A stretch of 64,000 nt of DNA from Bursaphelenchus xylophilus (taxonomy: Eukaryota; Nematoda; Chromadorea; Rhabditida; Aphelenchoididae), in the NCBI GenBank assembly GCA_904066235.2, contig CAJFCV020000002.1:6510001-6574000 (forward strand), written 5' to 3'. Of this stretch, positions 55,419 through 64,000 are shown piece by piece (position 1 is the first letter of the stretch; every line of letters starts with the position of its first letter). The position numbers and the translations under genes were made by a program. Below the pieces are notes generated by a model. That model worked only from the letters and a program-made list of their open reading frames with translations. It was not told the origin of the DNA and ran no database searches.

Positions 55419-58400
55419 TTAGCAGTTCGAGTCCTGAGGCTCATCTATTTTCCTGATGGATAACAATCCACATTCCTCGGTCCCGATGATCGGATTAAAG
55501 TCTTTCATTTTGTATTCATTCGAGGGATCCCAAGAATGTTCAGCCCATCTAGCTGGTTGTCCACGGCTAAGAACTCCAAAGATCAGGGCCCCGAGGATAA
55601 AAAGAGCGGAGAAAATCAAAATACTTAATCTCCAGAACTTGGTCTCACTAAATTATTAAAAATATACGAGTGTGAAAAGCCAACAAGAACATCATGGTGT
55701 ACGAAACTTACTTATTGACAGTCAAGAACAAGACCAGTCCAGGAACCCAAGCCAAGGCCAGGCCGAGGGGGATTTGGAAGGCGGAGATGATATATTGCGT
55801 AAAGTAACGACCATACACTACAGCATGGTAGAGAAACCCGAGGGAAGTGAAGCCGATGGGCATCAGTGAGACCATGAGGATCCATTTGCTACTGAAATAA
55901 CAAGTGAGTCGTTGACTTAACAGCACTTACTTGTAAGCAAAGTGTTCGTTAGGGGGAATAGCAGCCAAAACAAAGAGAAAGATGGCCGAAACGATAAAGG
56001 CAAATGAGTTGAAGAAGTTGGCCTTCAACTTGGCAGAACAACCACTTAACATCTTGTCGAATATCACTGAGAATAGATGGACAAATGCCTGAAATTATGC
56101 GCTTGAAATAAAAAGGGATTAATCATATTATTTTAGGTAATTAAATACTCACCGGAGCCAAAAAAGTAATCGAAGTGAGGGCACATAACTTCTCAAACTT
56201 CAGCACCTTTAATAAGTAGATCGGCAAAAAAGTTGCGAAGAAAATAATAGCAGAGAAATAGGCGAATGCGGCAAGTAAAACAGACCAGGTACTGTAACTT
56301 TTAAGCAGCAATGGGATCACATTCGTGTCCAGAACTCGATTTTGCTGCTGAAAAAATACGATTACTTCGAAACAGTCATAGTATGCTTATATTTTATAAC
56401 TATATTTACCTGAGTTTTCCCGGTCACAATTCGATTTAATTCGATTCCATTAACCCAGCGATGACTTTGAGGGTCATCTCTGTAAAATAATATCCACAAA
56501 AGAGCCGTAATCAGGGTGGAGGAAGCCAAAAAGTAGTGTAACAAGGCCAAATGAGTTGTCTGAGCAGCCAAAATCCTGATGGATAACAGCCAGTAAATTC
56601 CAGGAGCAAACTAAAATCAATTACATATTATTATATATACATCTTCGTAAGGAACAATATAAAAATAAGTCTAAATGTACCAAGATGGATCCAAAAGATA
56701 TGCTGACAAAGAATAATTGCTCTTTGAGAGTCGCCCAATTCGCCGCATTCTTTCCAATTACAGACAAAGTGGATGAACAAGTGACCCCTTGGAGGGCACG
56801 GACGATTACAATTATCCAGATATCTGAAAACTGATGCAAAATATATTTGTAAACTTACTTGAATTTAGAACTGACGGTTGTAAGAGAATTAAAAAAGCCG
56901 ATATCAGCAAGCTGAATCCAATAATAACCCTGGATCCTTGGAATTTGCATAATAAAGTGACCGGCCAGAAGAAGACGAGCATTCCGAGGCCTGGTGCAGC
57001 GAAAAGAACATATTCCAGTCCCAATCTAGTCCAATCTCTTTTAAATAACTTGGACGAGCCATCTCCTGAATCTTTACTCAAGGTATCTGAAGTTGATTTT
57101 GTTGGTTCTGAAGACCTTTTCACAGTCTCAGATACAGAAGATTTAGTTGGAGATACGGTAGTCGAAGTTGTGGAAAATGTAGTTGCAGTAGTTGTGGTAG
57201 AAGTTGAAGTAGTAGTTTTAACAGCCGGATTTGTGAGTATGACTGGCCCCCTGTACTTACTCTTGTACGGTATTCTGGTTTTCTTTGTTTCTGGGATCGG
57301 GGTTGTTGTTGTTTCCAGAAATCTCGATTTATTTTCAATTGGATGGGCTGAAAAGATAAAGTAATGCGCAGTAATGTAGCTCTGTTTACTTGTGATCTTT
57401 GATGTTTTGTTGTCTTCATTGTGAATCGGAAATGTTATTTTCAAAAAATTTGTTTACAGCTTTCAAAAGAGTTGCGTAATCTATGTACACGTTCGAATAA
57501 GTATTTAAAGATTACCGGTCGTCCTTCCTTGGGAGGTGGGCGGGTCGGCGATTGCTCTTTTTGGCCGTTCCACGGAGAAATTGGAATCTGGAAGAGAGAC
57601 GGTCAGAAGCGGATATCTGGCCGGGAAAGGCCGTCGGGCTGTTTAGACTTTTATGAAACATCAACCAGATTGCGCACCTTTCTCAACACTTTTTTATTCA
57701 AGGCCATTCAGAGGGTAGCAATGGATGGAGGTTGTTTTCGAAAACACTTCCCTTCCCCAGCCAGTGAAATCCTGTTTTTTTGGGACCGAAAACAAAATTG
57801 GGTCTGCAAATCCCCTCAGGGCAGAAACAATATTGTTGGTCTAATTGTCCCCGACCTCTGAAGTCGTATCTCTTATTACTTCCGCTAATCCTATTTTCTG
57901 TTTTCTTTTGGAAGAGAGCCTCAAGTTATTGGAGGAGTAATCGCCCTTACTCTTCAAGGTTGTTCGTAGTAGCGACATGTTGTTTTGATTAGAGCCGGGA
58001 CCCCGCCTGCCTGGCTCGTTTCATAAGTCATGTTTACTTCGTATTTCCTTCCCCCAAACCCGGCTATTTCCACTTGCCCGCAGGCCATAAAAGGAACGGA
58101 CTTTATGGCTATCTAATTATAAGGCCGGGCTTGTAATCTCGGCCTCTCCGGGCATTTCGATTATTTTGGAGACAATTTAGAAATCGGTGGAAATGGTCTC
58201 TTATTCTAGTCCGTTTGCAAAGTCCCCGGGGTGATTTCACCGACATGCACTGGGCCAAAACAAAAATTCACCTTGCACCGTGCAGTAGGCTTTTTTGGGA
58301 TCTCATTCGCACCCCGATTTTTTTGCACAGTGAAAACGCCAAAATCACTCCAGCGACTTTACGAACGGACTAGTAAGGCCTTGTCCAATGCTCTTTGGTC

Positions 58401-59523
58401 TATTCGGGGGTTTCTCAATTTCTGGTTTTGTTTACAACTAATCCAAGTGGAATTAAGACTATTTGCTTGCGTGATAAAAACATCGTGATATCCAAATATC
58501 CACAGATATTAAATTGAAATTACAACTATTTGTAGTCATTTACAGAAACGAAATGTTTCGCTGCCTGATCCTCGTTTCCCTGCTCCCTTTATTAGTAATC
58601 TCCATAAGATGTTATTTCGAAAGTGATCCCTTGACTTCGATTGCCAAAACCCTCGAAGATCCAACCAAAGCCAAGGAATATGAATGCCCCCCGGCTGATA
58701 AATATTGCATTTACTTTGAGGGGAATGTAGAATTAAAAGGGGAAAATCAGACATTCAGTGTGCGGTCTTGCCAAAGTGATATCGCCTATTATCTGGGCCC
58801 AATTGGAGAGAAAATCGGCCAAAAGATCGAAGCTCAATGCCAAGTAAGCCCCGCTTTAAAACAATATTTACTATTGCAGGACGCTGGCGTTACTCGAAAT
58901 AAAATTGGCCCCATTTCCTATTACTTCAATTGCTGCACGGATATGGATTGCAAACTGGTAAGTAGATGATTTGTCAAAAGAGTTATAACAGCCGTTTAAA
59001 ACTAATAAAAAGGTTATTTTCAGAACTCGGCCCCGTCCCTCTCGACCTCGGGGGTCTTCGTCATGACCTTGTTGATGACTCTATTTAGCAAGTGGATTCT
59101 CTAAAGCTCAAGCCCTCTTTTCCCTTTCTACTTCAACGTATAACGTCTTCATCTTTTGCTTGCATAATCATTTTCTACTGTTTGCATAATAAATGAGAAA
59201 TTTAAACTTACTGTGAAATCTGATTGGTGTAATGCTCAGATCATTGGGATAAACGATCAGGAGATTGAAAAGGAAAAGGTTTCCATACAGGTGAATGATG
59301 GAGATGGTCAACAAAGCCAACGTAAAATGTCGTACCATGTTTCTGGGAGGTGATGGGCGATCTCTGATCTTTACAAGTTGGGCTTTTTTCAGAGTACGGC
59401 AGATGGGAATACAGAAGTCATCCCCCTCACTCTCACTCCGACTGGCACTGTCCACACAAGGTCTTAATATATATTTGGGTCTAAAAATAAAAAAATAAAT
59501 AAAAAATAAGCAAACCTTGACAT
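55419..59523 (-). CDS. SLC17-like major facilitator transporter
   Basis: A tiny first exon (59523-59516, ATGTCAAG) joins in frame to 59480-59212, which has an acidic cytosolic start and TM1 (HFTLALLTISIIHLYGNLFL). After a 1.86-kb intron, the exon from about 57352 gives a long Thr/Ser-rich lumenal loop and TM2 (YVLFAAPGLGMLVFFWPVTL). Later exons hold IIVIVRALQGVTCSSTLSVI, then LFYRDDPQSHRWVNGIELN, a loop motif of the SLC17 family. The end has WAEHSWDPSNEYKMKDFNPI. About 12 helices are expected. Family members move phosphate, organic anions, sialic acid or glutamate; the substrate here cannot be told, and some charged family residues seem missing, so it is diverged. A plus-strand gene lies inside the big intron. 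Confidence 0.82.
58206..58373. mobile_element. 168-bp MITE, second copy
   Basis: Related over its length to 11781-11945 but in the opposite orientation; both contain CGACATGCACTG and AACAAAAATTCAC. The ends are CTAGTCCGTTTGCAAAG and, from the right, CTAGTCCGTTCGTAAAG. TA follows the right end; the left flank is TT, so one duplication has decayed. It lies in the big intron of the SLC17-like gene, about 180 bp upstream of the nested Ly6-like gene. Confidence 0.8.
58553..59104 (+). CDS. GPI-anchored Ly6/uPAR-like protein nested in the transporter intron
   Basis: Three exons (58553-58843, 58880-58957, 59025-59104) encode 149 residues. MFRCLILVSLLPLLVISIRC is the signal peptide. Cysteines are spaced as in a three-finger domain: YECPPADKYCIYFEG, SCQSDIAYYLG, AQCQ, then FNCCTDMDCKLN, the CC-x3-D-x-CN-like ending of Ly6/uPAR proteins. 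The last residues (SGVFVMTLLMTLFSKWIL) are hydrophobic, fitting a GPI-attachment signal. It probably sits on the outer cell surface; nematode relatives include odr-2-like genes. It is encoded wholly within the 1.86-kb intron of the SLC17-like gene on the opposite strand. Confidence 0.82.
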
Positions 59524-60228
59524 TTGCGGGAACTCGACCGTCAATGAATTTATTCAAAAAAATATAATTAAGAATATTACATTACAAAAATATCTGAATT
59601 TTTTAAAACGTCAAAAGATGCCTACATAAAAGACAAGATGGCTAAAACATTTTTTTTGTCGTTAGAACCAGATGTCTCAGAAATAAAATAAACAAGGGAA
59701 ACAGCCGCTGGGAATGACTCAAGTTGGACACAAATATATGAGTCAGGTAAAATGATAAAGAAATGTAATCAAAAAGAGAGTTAAATAAGTTAAGTCTTGC
59801 ATAAAATAGGTCCTTGTCTCTCTTCAAACAAAAAATCGCTCTCCGTTAAGGGGTGTGTTTCGATTCCTGCCTCTCTCTCGATTTGTTTGATCTCTCAAAT
59901 CTTTCGAATCGAAGGGAATGCGCGTGCAAAAAGAACATGGGGAATGAACATTTAATGCCATGATGATGACATTCAAAATGACATTTATGTCATGAGTAAT
60001 TGCATGCTTTAATTTAAATAATCAAGGACAAAAGGAATCAAAAAAAAACATTAAGGGTCTTGCCGGAAGGGAGGTGATAAGAAATTCCTCTTCTGCCCTG
60101 CGGCAATGAGACTCCATTAGAGAGGACCAAAAAACCAAAAATCGAAATTTGATTTTATTAGCCGCCGCACCTTCGCCTGAGACTAATCAGCTCTCATATC
60201 TTATTAATTGTAGGTTATCCCAATAACA
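59524..60228. other. Intergenic region between transporter and V-ATPase gene
   Basis: No coding exon is supported. The intervening sequence is AT-rich with homopolymer A tracts. Divergent promoters of the two genes lie here. TTGTAG about 15 bases before the V-ATPase start may be a trans-splice or leader acceptor. Confidence 0.45.
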
Positions 60229-63200
60229 ATGGGCTCGTTATACCGTTCCGAGCTGATGTCCCTATGTCAACTGTTCCTCCAGACTGACGCTGCCTTCATT
60301 TCGGTAGCCCAGTTAGGAGAACTCGGACTAGTCCAGTTCAAGGATGTAAGGTTTTATTTTTACTTTTGTTAAACAGTTACATATAACAATTTATTGTTTT
60401 AGTTGAATCAAAATGTTTCCTCATACAGTAAGAAGTTTGTGAATGAGATCCGCCGATGTGATGAAATGGATCGGCAGATCAGTAAGTGGACTGGATACTG
60501 GTAGTCCTAATTTCAGAGAGTATCGAGGAGGACATCGAGTCGGCCAATATCTACATTCCTGATGCCAAAAATAAGATCCCAGCTCCACTTCCAAGGGATA
60601 TGAATGAACTCGAGGTATTTTTTTTTTATTAAAGAGACATTCCAACTAATTGTAAAATAATTAAATTTTAGACAAGCTTTGAGAAGCTTGGAGAAGAGCT
60701 GAGTCAAATAAAAAGTTCGACTAACAGCCTGAAAAGGAATTATCTCAGACTGGCCAATACCAAACATGTTCTCCAAAAAGTGCAGATTTTGCTGGACGAG
60801 GTCAGTCACTCTATCCCTATATTAATATTGCTTTAGGGGCAAAAGAATCATGCGAGACAATCTATATTAGAGGCCCAAGTCCATGCTCCGGTCCTTTCCA
60901 ATGGCCATATCGGCCAGGATATTCTGGTCAAAGAGACAGGAGATCTAAAGTAGGTTGTTTATGTCATCATGTAATTACATAATAATTACATGTAAGACTA
61001 AAGAAAAAATCCTATTTTGGGACCTTGAAAAAGACGTTAAATTTTTTTTCTCATGTCGACCTTATTTTTCCCATTCTATTTTTTTCAAAAAAATGTAAAG
61101 AAAGCGCTTCTATGTACGATTCTAGTTTCATCGCTGGTGTAATTCGCCGAGATCGAGTGGCCGCTTTCGAGAGGGTCATCTGGAGAATGTGTCATGGCAT
61201 GGTTTATGTGAGGACTGCTGACATAGAACCTGAAGAGAATGCTCCATTTGTAAGTACTCTTTTATTACTCAAATAAAACAATATAATTTTAGAAAGAAGA
61301 TGCAAAGTATGCCGTCTTTCTGTTGTTCTTCTCCAGCTTTAAGCTGAAAGAAAAAGTATACAAAGTCTGTGATGGATTTAAGGCCGAGATTGTTGAGAAT
61401 TGCCCGGATTCAGCTGAGCAGAGAAAGAGATTACTGGTTGATACGGATATCAGACTTCAGGATTTGAATACAGTAATCTACAAGACACTGGAACACCGTG
61501 AAAGAGTCCTTCATGCCGCCGCTTTGAATGTCAAAACCTGGGAGATTCAGGTAAGATGAAAAAAGATTTATATCGCTTTAGGTATTGAAATTGAAATCTG
61601 TATTCCACACTCTGAACATGTTCAACATCGATGTGACGGAGAAATGTTTGATCGCGGAATGCTGGATCCCGACCTGTGAACTTCAACATGTCAGAGGATG
61701 TCTTGAATATGCTACAGTAAGACAAATAGAATCTAAATATTTGCTTTAGGACCTGAGTGGATCCAACGTGGCTTCAATTTTGAACATTGTACATACAGAG
61801 CAGACCCCGCCCACTTATCATAAACTCAATAAGTTTACAAAGGTGTTCCAAGGAATCGTTGATTCTTATGGAATCTGCAATTACCGTGAGATTAACCCAG
61901 CTCCATGGACTATAATCACGTTTCCCTTCATTTTCGCGGTCATGTTTGGTGATATGGGGCATGGATTGATTATGATATTGGGAGCTCTGGCCTTTATTCT
62001 CTTCGAACAGAAGATCGAAGCAGCCAAGATCAAGGACGAAGTGAGTTAAAGCAGTCAGGATGATGTCGACATAATTAATTACAGATCTTTAACACCTTCT
62101 ATGGTGGCCGTTACGTGGTTTTATTGATGGGATTGTTTGCCGTTTACACTGGATCCGTCTATAATGACGCGTTTTCTAAATCGATCAACCTGTTTGGAAG
62201 TGATTGGCAGAATATTTACTCGTAGGTTTAAGGTTTAAAAAAATTATAATTTTTAGGGAAGCGCGTTTCAAACGAGCATTTGAGGGCAAAAAAATTGATG
62301 AATTGGAGGATTTGAAACTGGAATTGTTCCCTGAAAAATCATTCCAGGGAGATCCTTACGTCTGGGGAGTCGATCCTGTTTGGAATGTGGCCGAAAACAA
62401 GTTGAATTACCTGAACCCAATGAAGATGAAGTCCTCGGTCATCATTGGGATCGCTCAGATGCTATTCGGCCTGGTTCTCTCCTTGCGCAACTACTTGTGA
62501 GTCCTTGGATATTCCTGCAGATCTCTCCATTTAGACATCAGAAGTCGATGATCGACGTGTTCTTCGTTTTCATTCCTCAGCTCCTCTTCCTATCACTTAT
62601 CTTCATCTATCTCTGTGTCCAAATTGTCCTCAAATGGATCTTCTTTCCTGCTACCGCAGCCATTGTGTTTGGCCAAGTTTATCCGGGATCACATTGTGCT
62701 CCGTCGCTGCTGATTGGACTCATCAATATGTTCATGATGAAGCAGGGAGGAGAAGGATTTGTGGAACAGACTAGCTTGAATCCGGGGAATAATTACACTG
62801 AATACGATCAATGCTCTGTCAGACAATGGTATCCTGGCCAGGCCTCCATCGAGACGGTGTTTCTGGTTATCGCAGTCCTTTGCATCCCCGTTATGTTGTT
62901 TGTAAAGCCTTTCTTGTTGTTGCGGAAGGTAAAGAGAGGTGAGAAAGTTCATGTGCACAGTGATGATGGACATGGGGAGTTCAATTTTGGGGATGTGATG
63001 GTCTACCAAGCAATCCATACCATTGAATTTGCATTGGGATGCATCTCACATACAGCTTCGTATCTTCGACTGTGGGCGTTGTCCCTTGCTCATGCTCGTA
63101 AGAACAGAGACTAGTATTAGTTTTTTCCCTTTCAGAGCTCTCAGATGTGTTATGGGAGATGCTGTTCAACATGGGGTTGACAACTGGCGGAATTGTCGGC

Positions 63201-63407
63201 GTAGTTATGACTGCTGTTATCTTCTTCGTGTTCGCAGTGTTATCAGTCTCAATTCTTGTGTTAATGGAAGGCCTTTCTGCTTTCCTTCATGCCCTTCGTT
63301 TACACTGGGTTGAATTCCAGAGTAAATTCTATGGGGGAGATGGGATCCCTTTCGAACCTTTCTCCTTTGCTCAACTAATCAGACTTCATGAAGGTTTAGA
63401 CAGTTAG
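60229..63407 (+). CDS. V-type proton ATPase subunit a
   Basis: The start at 60229, [20 protein letters not shown], is the conserved N-terminus. The cytosolic stator half includes [39 protein letters not shown] and [13 protein letters not shown]. The membrane half has [30 protein letters not shown] sequence before [20 protein letters not shown], and [13 protein letters not shown], which contains the essential Arg of the proton half-channel. The last exon has [19 protein letters not shown] and [20 protein letters not shown], ending [10 protein letters not shown]. The product is about 850 residues. It forms the proton path of the V0 sector in endosomes, lysosomes or plasma membrane. C. elegans has four paralogues (unc-32, vha-5, vha-6, vha-7); I cannot tell which this is. 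Confidence 0.95.
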
Positions 63408-63673
63408 AAAATCAACGTTCACATAAGCCTTTATTTTTTCAAATATAAATCTGTAAACCAATTTGAAGTAATAAAATTACGTCAGGAGGAATTAAGGTAA
63501 CTGTTTTGATATACACTCGAGGAAAAGAGTGGGACTGAAAGAGGAAATGGAGGTACAAGAATGTTTGGTTTCGGAAATAAGACAATGTTATGCAAATCAA
63601 AATAAGCTCGACCTAAAAGAGCTGTACACAAGCGAGCACACGTAAGTTATTATTAAATACGGACATCTAAGTA
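63408..63673. other. 3' flank with a possible short plus-strand exon
   Basis: AATAAA at 63469 may be the V-ATPase polyadenylation signal. From 63549 an open plus-strand stretch (ATGGAGGTACAAGAATG...) reads MEVQECLVSEIRQCYANQNK and meets GTAAGT at 63642, as a first coding exon would. I cannot find a following exon, so it is only noted. Confidence 0.25.
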
Positions 63674-63995
63674 TTATGGAGAAATCACATGGAAATCAGC
63701 TTCTCTGGAGGCCAATGGGGTAGAGGAAGGCGGAGAACTCGAGAAGCAGGAGGAGGAATGGCCTGAAGAGTCAGAGCCATTAGAAGGTCTCTTTAGCATC
63801 CTTCGAAGACGTTGAATTTCATCGTTTGCCCGTTCTAGTTCCGTCGAAAGCATCGATTGTCTAAAAAAAGACGAAATGTTAATATTGATTTAAAAAAATT
63901 TTTTTTGCTCACCGTTGCTTGAGTTTTTTAATATCAGTTTTGCACGTCACATTTTGCTGTAATAATTCGATCTTCTCGTTTTTCAATCTGTCCAT
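63674..63995 (-). CDS. C-terminal exons of a coiled-coil protein (partial, runs off right edge)
   Basis: Two minus-strand exons (from the right edge to about 63912, and about 63859-63674) join in frame. The first encodes a leucine-zipper-like helix (MDRLKNEKIELLQQNVTCKT, then DIKKLKQR). The second continues with LSTELERANDEIQRLRRMLK, then a Ser-rich tail ending HVISP. The heptad pattern shows a dimerising coiled coil. The frame is open at the right edge, so the Met at 63995 may be internal. The protein cannot be identified from this end alone. Confidence 0.6.
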
Positions 63996-64000
63996 GCTAA

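Noticed and set aside
1..64000. CRISPR array, bacterial operon or prophage
   Set aside because: No direct-repeat/spacer pattern or bacterial genes; spliceosomal introns and animal families occur throughout.

Overview
This window is nuclear DNA of a nematode. The genes are compact and split by short GT-AG introns (commonly 30-70 nt) with TTTCAG or TTTAG acceptors. Nematode-typical families are present: an RFamide neuropeptide precursor, two transthyretin-like secreted proteins, a glutaredoxin joined to a selenoprotein S-like membrane stalk, and a short mitochondrial alanyl-tRNA synthetase. I cannot place the genus; intron phases and frames were checked by hand at most junctions reported here.

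Layout. 1-8.6 kb shows no gene I can support and carries nested inverted-repeat elements (5.9-7.5 kb). 8.6-10.8 kb (+): a flp-27-like neuropeptide gene, then an unrecognised secreted/membrane protein. 10.9-16.8 kb (-): two tandem Pax3/7-like genes with wide intergenic DNA. 18.1-21.8 kb: TMEM9 (-) and DNAJC11 (+), divergent from a shared 212-bp promoter. 22.5-26.3 kb: a BRI3-family gene (+) faces an unrecognised gene and LRRC58 (both -). 27.1-29.3 kb (-): the SelS-glutaredoxin fusion, with a transposon-derived block in the intron that splits its active-site region. 29.4-35.4 kb: mitochondrial AlaRS (-) and SCAP (+), divergent. 35.5-41.9 kb: a LIM protein (-), an arylsulfatase B-like enzyme (+) and WDR3/Utp12 (+). 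42.2-48.4 kb (+): an uncharacterised Ser/Arg-rich stretch, then holocarboxylase synthetase (bpl-1). 48.5-50.4 kb: two divergent transthyretin-like genes. 50.9-53.8 kb (+): TMEM65, a doubtful small secreted ORF, and a fatty-acid-binding protein. 55.4-59.5 kb (-): an SLC17-like transporter with a GPI-anchored Ly6/uPAR-like gene nested on the other strand of its large intron. 60.2-63.4 kb (+): V-ATPase subunit a. 63.7 kb-end (-): the 3' end of a coiled-coil gene.

Most genes are unrelated housekeeping or membrane-trafficking loci; I see no single pathway. The most unusual content is the SelS-glutaredoxin fusion, the tandem pair of diverged Pax3/7 genes, the unrecognised membrane protein at 9.9 kb, and several families of TA-flanked or fold-back elements, one of which has related copies in introns of two different genes 46 kb apart.
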